Of a DNA stretch of 46,413 nucleotides, positions 41,467-46,413 are shown piece after piece. The stretch is from an uncultured bacterium (GTDB taxonomy: Bacteria; Bacillota; Clostridia; Lachnospirales; Lachnospiraceae), in the NCBI GenBank assembly GCA_948467735.1, contig CAOKFN010000036.1:1-46413 (forward strand). The letters are read 5' to 3'. Below the pieces are notes generated by a model, which saw only the letters and a list, made by a program, of their open reading frames with translations, was not told the origin of the DNA and ran no database searches. Numbering within the stretch: position 1 is the first letter of the stretch; every line of letters begins with the position of its first letter. A program made the position numbers and the translations under genes.

Positions 41467-44112
41467 TCACTTAAACCGCAGTCCCCTGCCCTCCATGGCC
41501 ACATTTTCCACAATAAATCTGCAGACTGCCTCATACGCCTCCATCAATTGCTCATGATTCTCCCTGATAAACGCGATATCCCCGCTCTTTCCCGCCAATT
41601 CCAGCGCCTTTGCCTTGGCCGACAGCTCTTCCGCCCCAATGGTCAGGGAGGTGCTCTTTAACGCATGAACCTTGACGGCATATTCCTCCCATTCCTCTCT
41701 TTGATACAATTCCACAATCTCCCTGCGCTTTGCCTCGCTCTGATCACAATACATCTGCAGCATCTCCAGATAGAAATCCTTCTCGCCCCCGCAGTAGCTT
41801 AAGCCCGTCTCCACTCGAATGCCGATCTGTTCCAGCCGTTCCAGCATCCCCCGCGGTTCCGAGGTCTCCTGAGCAGCCTCAGGAAACGCCTCCTCCCCTG
41901 ACAAATCCCCCTGACCTGCTTGGAGAACTCTTCTCTGTTTGGCCGACTGCGAAGCTCCCCGCCCGTCGGCCAAAAGCGCCGACGGGCCTGCGGCGGTTCC
42001 CCGTCCCGCAGACTGCGCTCCCTGCATGGAACCCCCATGATACCGAATACACTGCTCCGGCAGCACCCTGCGCAGCACCCGCTCCAGCACGGAGCGTTCT
42101 ATGGGCTTGGGTACAAATTCCGTAAAGCCTTCGCTCTTAAACATCTCCCTTGCTCCGCTGATCGCATTGGCCGTAAGCGCAATGATGGGCAGATTCTGAT
42201 ACATTCCCTCCTTCATGGCACGGATGCGTTTCAGCGTTTCCACGCCGTCCATTCCGGGCATCATATGGTCCAGAAAAATCAAATCATACATGGTTCCCAC
42301 ACATTGCTCCACCGCCGCGGCGCCGCTTAAGCAGGTGTCAATCCGTATCCCGTAGCTGTCCAGAATCCCTCTGGCCACCACCAGATTCATCTCCTCGTCG
42401 TCAACCACCAGCGCCCGGACTCCCGCACAGGTAAATTCCCTGTCCTCCATCATGCTCTCCCACAAGTCGTTCCCATGGGTCACTCCGTTTAACAGATTGA
42501 CAATGGGCAGCGCAAAGAAGGGCTTGTGAATCAATATCATTCTGCTGCCCACATCCGGGAAAAAGTCCTTATCCGCAATCAGCACCACACAGATTGTTTT
42601 TCCAAGCTCTTCAAAATAAGAAATATTCTCCCGATATTCCTCTTGGGATAGAAACAGATGGGTCAGCCGATGACTGTTCAGCACTCTCTCCAAATCCACA
42701 AAATGATAAGCGCGGTATGCCTGAATTCCCAGACCCTCCGCCATGTGCAGAATCAAATTATCATAATACAGCCGCACTTCGCCGCGGCTGTACTTATCCT
42801 GCTTGAAATAACATACGATGCAGAACTGCTTCGCATCGGAAAGCAGCATGCCCGGCGTATCTTCCGCCACCCCCTGAGGAATGGATATATGTACCTGCGT
42901 CCCCTGATTTTCTTTGCTGCTGTAATGGATAAAGCCTTCCATGGCATGCAGCAGCCCCCGGGCAATGGGTATCCCCAGCCCCAAGCCTCCCGCATAACGG
43001 CTGCGTCCGCTGTCCGCCTGATAAAAATCATCATAAATCCGGCACAGCTGCCCGGGAGTCATGCCGATACCGGTATCGCAGATGGTAATGTCCAGATTCA
43101 CCCCATAGCTTTCCCGACGGTGTCCCACATGGACATATATCCCCCCTTCTTCCGTGAATTTCATGGCATTCTGCAGCAGAATCCGCAAAACCCGTGAAAT
43201 CTTCTCCGCATCCCCTATGAGAACGGCCGGAACCTGTGGTTCCAAATCAAAAATCAGCTCCAGCTTATGTTCGCTGTTCTGCATGGCAGCGGTAGTAATC
43301 ACGTCATTGATTACGGAGGAAGGCATATAATTCTCATTGGTCACTACCAGCGTATTTCCGACGATTTCCGTATAATCCAGAATATCGTTAATCTGTCCCG
43401 CCAGCCTTCTGCCCGCCATCTGTACGGAGCGCATACTTTCCCGAAGGTCAGGCGGAATCTGCCTGCCAAGGGCAACTTCACTGATTCCCGTCACCATATT
43501 GATGGGAGTCCGCAGTTCATGGGACACATTGGAAAGGAAATCCGCGTTCTGCCGCTTTGCCGTCTCAAGCATTCCGGTCATCTCCAGCATTTCTTTTCGC
43601 TCTTCCTTCCACCGATTGACCATGGAACATGAAAGCGCCATAGCGCCGACGGTTCCCGCCGCACCGATTCCCAGCCTGACGAAATTCTCCATTCCCATCC
43701 CCGGCCCTATGGTGCCCAGAAAAAAGATATGATACAGCAGCACCATCAGATACATGGCGCCCGACAGATACAGCAGCAATTTCTTATCCAAGAGCGCCAG
43801 CATAAAAAGCAGCATACAGACGCTCATAGGGACATCATACAGACATTCCGCATGTGTACCATAATAAAATATCTCCACCATCATGATTCCGGCGCAGACA
43901 TATTCATAAATACTATCCGAAGCCATTCTTCCAATATGCAGGCTCCATATGACCAAGATGCCGATGACAATCAAAGGTATCATCCACATCTCCCATTCCA
44001 TGACAATCGAGGCCGCAGTCAGCAGTACGCCAAAAACGCTCACAAACCCTGCCATCAGGAGATGTGTACCTGTCTGTTTTTCTTCATGCATTGTCACAGT
44101 CGGTTCGCTCAT
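41467..44112 (-). CDS. Hybrid histidine kinase with pseudo-receiver, receiver and HPt domains
   Basis: An 881-residue membrane kinase. Five to six helices occupy about 18-165, HisKA has His198 in DFLSNVSHELRTPINM, HATPase runs about 290-415 (DTGIGMTP, GGLGLGIPIARG). A receiver-like region near 430-560 lacks the phosphorylated Asp but keeps a Lys (IHKPFF). A true receiver lies near 575-690 (VDDEEMN, LIFLDHMMPGMDG, FVPKPIE). A Gly/Ala/Gln-rich linker follows, then a C-terminal HPt with VHALKSTSLTIGA. GAGGTG precedes the ATG at 44112. It can run a full phosphorelay and supply HPt function to the DegV-fused kinase next door. Confidence 0.9.
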   Translation of the reverse strand: MSEPTVTMHEEKQTGTHLLMAGFVSVFGVLLTAASIVMEWEMWMIPLIVIGILVIWSLHIGRMASDSIYEYVCAGIMMVEIFYYGTHAECLYDVPMSVCMLLFMLALLDKKLLLYLSGAMYLMVLLYHIFFLGTIGPGMGMENFVRLGIGAAGTVGAMALSCSMVNRWKEERKEMLEMTGMLETAKRQNADFLSNVSHELRTPINMVTGISEVALGRQIPPDLRESMRSVQMAGRRLAGQINDILDYTEIVGNTLVVTNENYMPSSVINDVITTAAMQNSEHKLELIFDLEPQVPAVLIGDAEKISRVLRILLQNAMKFTEEGGIYVHVGHRRESYGVNLDITICDTGIGMTPGQLCRIYDDFYQADSGRSRYAGGLGLGIPIARGLLHAMEGFIHYSSKENQGTQVHISIPQGVAEDTPGMLLSDAKQFCIVCYFKQDKYSRGEVRLYYDNLILHMAEGLGIQAYRAYHFVDLERVLNSHRLTHLFLSQEEYRENISYFEELGKTICVVLIADKDFFPDVGSRMILIHKPFFALPIVNLLNGVTHGNDLWESMMEDREFTCAGVRALVVDDEEMNLVVARGILDSYGIRIDTCLSGAAAVEQCVGTMYDLIFLDHMMPGMDGVETLKRIRAMKEGMYQNLPIIALTANAISGAREMFKSEGFTEFVPKPIERSVLERVLRRVLPEQCIRYHGGSMQGAQSAGRGTAAGPSALLADGRGASQSAKQRRVLQAGQGDLSGEEAFPEAAQETSEPRGMLERLEQIGIRVETGLSYCGGEKDFYLEMLQMYCDQSEAKRREIVELYQREEWEEYAVKVHALKSTSLTIGAEELSAKAKALELAGKSGDIAFIRENHEQLMEAYEAVCRFIVENVAMEGRGLRFK

Positions 44113-44196
44113 AATCACCTCATTTTTCCGAGACACCGCTCGGATTCTGCTCCATTGAAAGCCTTTGGGAATCCATTCTTTGACATCCTCCCCGCC

Positions 44197-45219
44197 TTAC
44201 TTTTCCCTTAAACTATATTCCTTGTCCTCATCTATCATCGCAAGCAGATGCTCTGCAATCACCGGATCAAACTGCGTACCTTTTCCCTTCTCGATCTCGG
44301 CTCGAACCGCCTGCTGAGGAAGCACATCCCGATAGCTCCTTCTGGAAGACATGGCGTCATAGGCGTCCGCCGCCCCGATAATCCTCGCGGTCTCCGGAAT
44401 CGCCGCGCCTTTCAATCTGTCAGGATAGCCCGTTCCGTCATAACGCTCATGGTGCCAGCGGGCCCCTATGGAAATATCCGGAAGCTCGGAAATATTGTCC
44501 AGAATCTCCGCCCCAATGGCCGGATGAGACTGAATCACAGCGTATTCCTCCTCCGTCAGCTTCCCCGGCTTATTGATAATGGCATTGGGAATGCCGATCT
44601 TGCCGATGTCATGCAGCAGGCCGATATAATAGATATCCTCGATTTCCCGACCGGTTTTGCCCATACGCTTCGCCAATTCACAGGAATATTGCGCTACCCG
44701 CATGGAGTGTCCCTTGGTATAGGCGTCCTTAGCGTCAATGGCGCTGGCCAGAGACAGCATGACCTGTACGGACAGTCTCTGCATTCTCTCACTGCTCTCC
44801 TTCAGCTGACGGGTCTTCTTCTCCACCTCCTGCTGGAGAGACTGCTGCAGATGATATAATTCCAAAAGGCGGCCTATCCTGTGCCGCACGACCTCCGCCA
44901 GAAAAGGCTTCTGAATATAATCCATTGCCCCCGCCTGAAAAATCTTAATCTCCGTCTCCCGCTCGCTGTCCGCCGTCAAAAAAACCACAGGGACATGGCA
45001 GACTTTCTCCATTCCCTGTATTTTCTCCAAAACTTCCAGACCGTTCATCTCCGGCATATGTAAATCCAGCAGAATCATGTCCGGAACACTCTGCGTCAGA
45101 TAATCCAGCGCCTCGCGTCCGGAGGATACGCAGACCACCTCATAATCCCTTTTCAGTATAAATTCCGCCATTTTCAAGTTCATCGCGTCGTCGTCTATGA
45201 CCAATATCTTTTCTGCCAT
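44197..45219 (-). CDS. REC-HD-GYP response regulator (cyclic di-GMP phosphodiesterase)
   Basis: 340 residues: receiver (1-120; IDDDAMN, Asp in MILLDLHMPEMNG, Lys in YIQKPF), a coiled linker, then an HD-GYP domain with LLHDIGKIGIPN, QSHPAIGAEIL, HHERYDGTGYP and GAADAYDAMSS, all metal and substrate residues present. It should hydrolyse c-di-GMP under control of the adjacent kinases. The start at 45219 follows GGGAGGAATC; the frame further upstream only translates a 39-bp repeat and is rejected. It is the first gene of the signalling run. Confidence 0.93.
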   Translation of the reverse strand: MAEKILVIDDDAMNLKMAEFILKRDYEVVCVSSGREALDYLTQSVPDMILLDLHMPEMNGLEVLEKIQGMEKVCHVPVVFLTADSERETEIKIFQAGAMDYIQKPFLAEVVRHRIGRLLELYHLQQSLQQEVEKKTRQLKESSERMQRLSVQVMLSLASAIDAKDAYTKGHSMRVAQYSCELAKRMGKTGREIEDIYYIGLLHDIGKIGIPNAIINKPGKLTEEEYAVIQSHPAIGAEILDNISELPDISIGARWHHERYDGTGYPDRLKGAAIPETARIIGAADAYDAMSSRRSYRDVLPQQAVRAEIEKGKGTQFDPVIAEHLLAMIDEDKEYSLREK

Positions 45220-45294
45220 TTTGATTCCTCCCAAACAATACTCGGAAATCGGGAATGTTCCGCATTCTGCCGCTCTATAGGCATACTCTTTTTT

Positions 45295-45323
45295 ATTATA
45301 TTCATTTTCGGTAGAAAAGACAA
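45295..45323 (-). promoter_or_regulatory. Promoter of the HD-GYP/kinase cluster
   Basis: On the minus strand TTGTCT (45323-45318), 17-bp spacer, TATAAT (45300-45295), about 75 bp before the HD-GYP start. The 39-bp repeat array lies upstream of it. Confidence 0.75.
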
Positions 45324-45388
45324 GATTTTCGGCGAGAATGATTGCTTTTTGGCGTGATATTTCATCCCATGACGGGCTGGCAGCCAGA

Positions 45389-45614
45389 CCCCGGCGGCAA
45401 TGTACGCCTACAGGCCGACGGCTGGACCACGGCAGTACTGTACACTTGGCGCGCCGACCGCTGGACCGCAGCGGCACTGTACGCTTGGCACGCCGACCGC
45501 TGGACCGCAGCGGCACTGTACGCTTGGCACGCCGACCGCTGAACCGCAGCGGCACTGTACGCTTGGCACGCCGACCGCTGAACCGGCGCGACGCTATACG
45601 CTGGACGTGCCGAC
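45389..45614. repeat. 39-bp GC-rich tandem repeat, five units plus a partial one
   Basis: Units start at about 45420, 45459, 45498, 45537 and 45576, with a degenerate partial one from 45389. Units at 45459 and 45498 are identical. Each core unit contains CCGCTG-(5 bases)-CAGCGG, a self-pairing hairpin. The period is 13 codons, so several frames stay open on both strands, but no ribosome binding site or conserved protein supports translation. It fills the space between the SIMPL gene stop and the promoter of the HD-GYP gene. Confidence 0.93.
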
Positions 45615-45640
45615 GGCGCATTTAGCATAGGCACATTTTC

Positions 45641-46306
45641 TCAGCCTACTGCCCAGATCACCGTCACATGATCCGAAACATCGATATCGTCCGGTTCCAC
45701 CGCCATATCGTAGGAAGCGCCGTCACTTTCCTCCGCCATACAGCGAACCGCCTTCATCTGATTCATGGGTCTGGATATTATCTCCATTTCCTCCCATGAA
45801 TAATCAATCGTCATAATCTCTCCCAGAGTCACGCCTGCCGCGTCCGCCAGCACCTGCGCCTTCGTCTTGGCGTCCTCCACCGCTTTCCCCAGCAGGAGAT
45901 TCTTCACCGACTCCACATCCTTCACCGTGTAGAGAATGTGGAATTCCGGCTCCGTCTGACTGTGGGCCAGAGCGTACAGCATCTTCCCCAGCAGCTGGTT
46001 GTCAACCCCGAATTCAATTTTTAGGCTGTGCCAGAACTCATATCCGACGAACTTCTGTTTCCACACTCCCATCTTATTCTGGCTGTTTTCATATTTTGTG
46101 TTGACCCGAAAAGAGGTGGTCTTCAAATCCGTTTTTTCAAATCCCAGCCCCTCAAAGCAGTCCCTCAGCATTTCCGTCTGCCGGGCCGACTGCTGCAGAG
46201 CCTTCTCGTAGCTCTCCTCCACACCCTTTAAGTCAATTGCCAGCCGTATGATATCCGGCTTTACCGCAATTTTCCCTTTTCCGGTTACTTTTACTGTCCT
46301 CTCCAT
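45641..46306 (-). CDS. SIMPL-domain (DUF541) protein
   Basis: A 221-residue protein with a complete SIMPL domain: TVKVTGKGKIAVKPDI at the start, the ALQQSARQTEMLRD helix, GFEKTDLKTTSFRVN, the WHSLKIEF strand and AVEDAKTKAQVLADAAGVTLGEI. Family members are often periplasmic (oxidative stress, BP26-like ring formers), but this one has no signal peptide and should be cytosolic. GGAGGAAAATAGG precedes the ATG. It is upstream of, and in the same direction as, the signalling cluster but separated by the 39-bp array and a promoter. Role unknown. Confidence 0.88.
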   Translation of the reverse strand: MERTVKVTGKGKIAVKPDIIRLAIDLKGVEESYEKALQQSARQTEMLRDCFEGLGFEKTDLKTTSFRVNTKYENSQNKMGVWKQKFVGYEFWHSLKIEFGVDNQLLGKMLYALAHSQTEPEFHILYTVKDVESVKNLLLGKAVEDAKTKAQVLADAAGVTLGEIMTIDYSWEEMEIISRPMNQMKAVRCMAEESDGASYDMAVEPDDIDVSDHVTVIWAVG

Positions 46307-46344
46307 CCTATTTTCCTCCTATTCCAGTTCCGTCTCTGCACTAC

Positions 46345-46410
46345 AGCGCCCTTACTAAGGAAGAAAATTTCATCTGTATAGGGCACAGCTGAAATTTCCT
46401 TCCGGGCGCT
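46345..46410. repeat. Nested inverted repeat at the window end
   Basis: AGCGCCC (46345-46351) pairs with GGGCGCT (46404-46410), and GGAAGAAAATTTCA (46359-46372) pairs with TGAAATTTCCTTCC (46390-46403) with one mismatch. There is no T-run. It lies just upstream of the SIMPL gene and may be a structured leader, a terminator of a gene beyond the window, or a small mobile repeat. Confidence 0.5.
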
Positions 46411-46413
46411 TCC

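Noticed and set aside
45220..45621. N-terminal extension of the HD-GYP protein through the 39-bp array, and plus-strand frames over the same array
   Set aside because: The extension is Arg/Ser repeat translation, crosses a good promoter, and a strong ribosome binding site precedes the ATG at 45219.

Overview
The window looks like chromosome from a gut-type Clostridia, most likely Lachnospiraceae. The evidence is strong AGGAGG-type ribosome binding sites, tRNA without an encoded CCA, sigma-A-like promoters, and typical families: a BspA-like LRR_5 protein, the Rpn-type transposase tail, heterodimeric ABC exporters, a rhamnose fermentation operon and an HD-GYP signalling cluster. It is not a phage or plasmid. 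The only mobile-element genes are the tail of a PD-(D/E)XK (Rpn) transposase-like protein at the left edge and one tyrosine recombinase (558-1679).

Layout. 1-1816: Rpn fragment, recombinase, strong terminator. 1988-4956: repeat-rich leader, then an ABC-2 type transporter (ATPase, permease, small membrane-anchored protein). 5105-10099 (minus): response regulator, histidine kinase, ABC ATPase and FtsX-like permease, a sensor-plus-transporter unit. 10161-15116: a MerR/GyrI-type regulator divergent from a GNAT protein and a two-subunit ABC exporter, with a MerR-type 19-bp-spacer promoter between them. 15224-21744 (minus): a small unknown protein, a tRNA-dihydrouridine synthase, a 1430-residue leucine-rich repeat protein, a probable Imm51 immunity protein and a YdbC/PC4-like protein. 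22165-24305 (plus): a SpoU/TrmH methyltransferase with an extra N-terminal region, a tRNA-Val(GAC) and a PHP-domain hydrolase.

24464-32333 is a deoxysugar/pentose region. A soluble PocR-chemoreceptor protein, a divergent MIP channel, rhamnulokinase, L-rhamnose isomerase and rhamnulose-1-phosphate aldolase all run leftward. A cytosolic GH51 arabinofuranosidase is divergent from them. Rhamnose is isomerised, phosphorylated and cleaved to DHAP and L-lactaldehyde (then 1,2-propanediol). The channel and the PocR sensor are plausibly tied to that small product.

32448-37756 (minus) is the most interesting part: a tight five-gene operon with its own sigma-A-like promoter. It encodes STM4015-like (LRR), STM4014-like (ATP-grasp), STM4013-like (alkaline phosphatase/sulfatase superfamily) and STM4012-like (HemW-like radical SAM) proteins, then a microbial PARG/TIGR02452 ADP-ribose hydrolase-like protein. 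I know of no assigned function for this conserved cassette. Upstream lies a signalling cluster (37831-45219, minus): REC-HD-GYP, a hybrid kinase with HPt, a hybrid kinase fused to a DegV lipid-binding domain, and an orphan solute-binding lipoprotein. A SIMPL-domain gene closes the window.

A second theme is the number of short tandem-repeat arrays with different periods (24, about 47, 21, 28, 26, 19, 34 and 39 bp). Most sit at gene boundaries, and one runs across a stop codon. Two of them share flanking sequence and so look like one dispersed repeat family.
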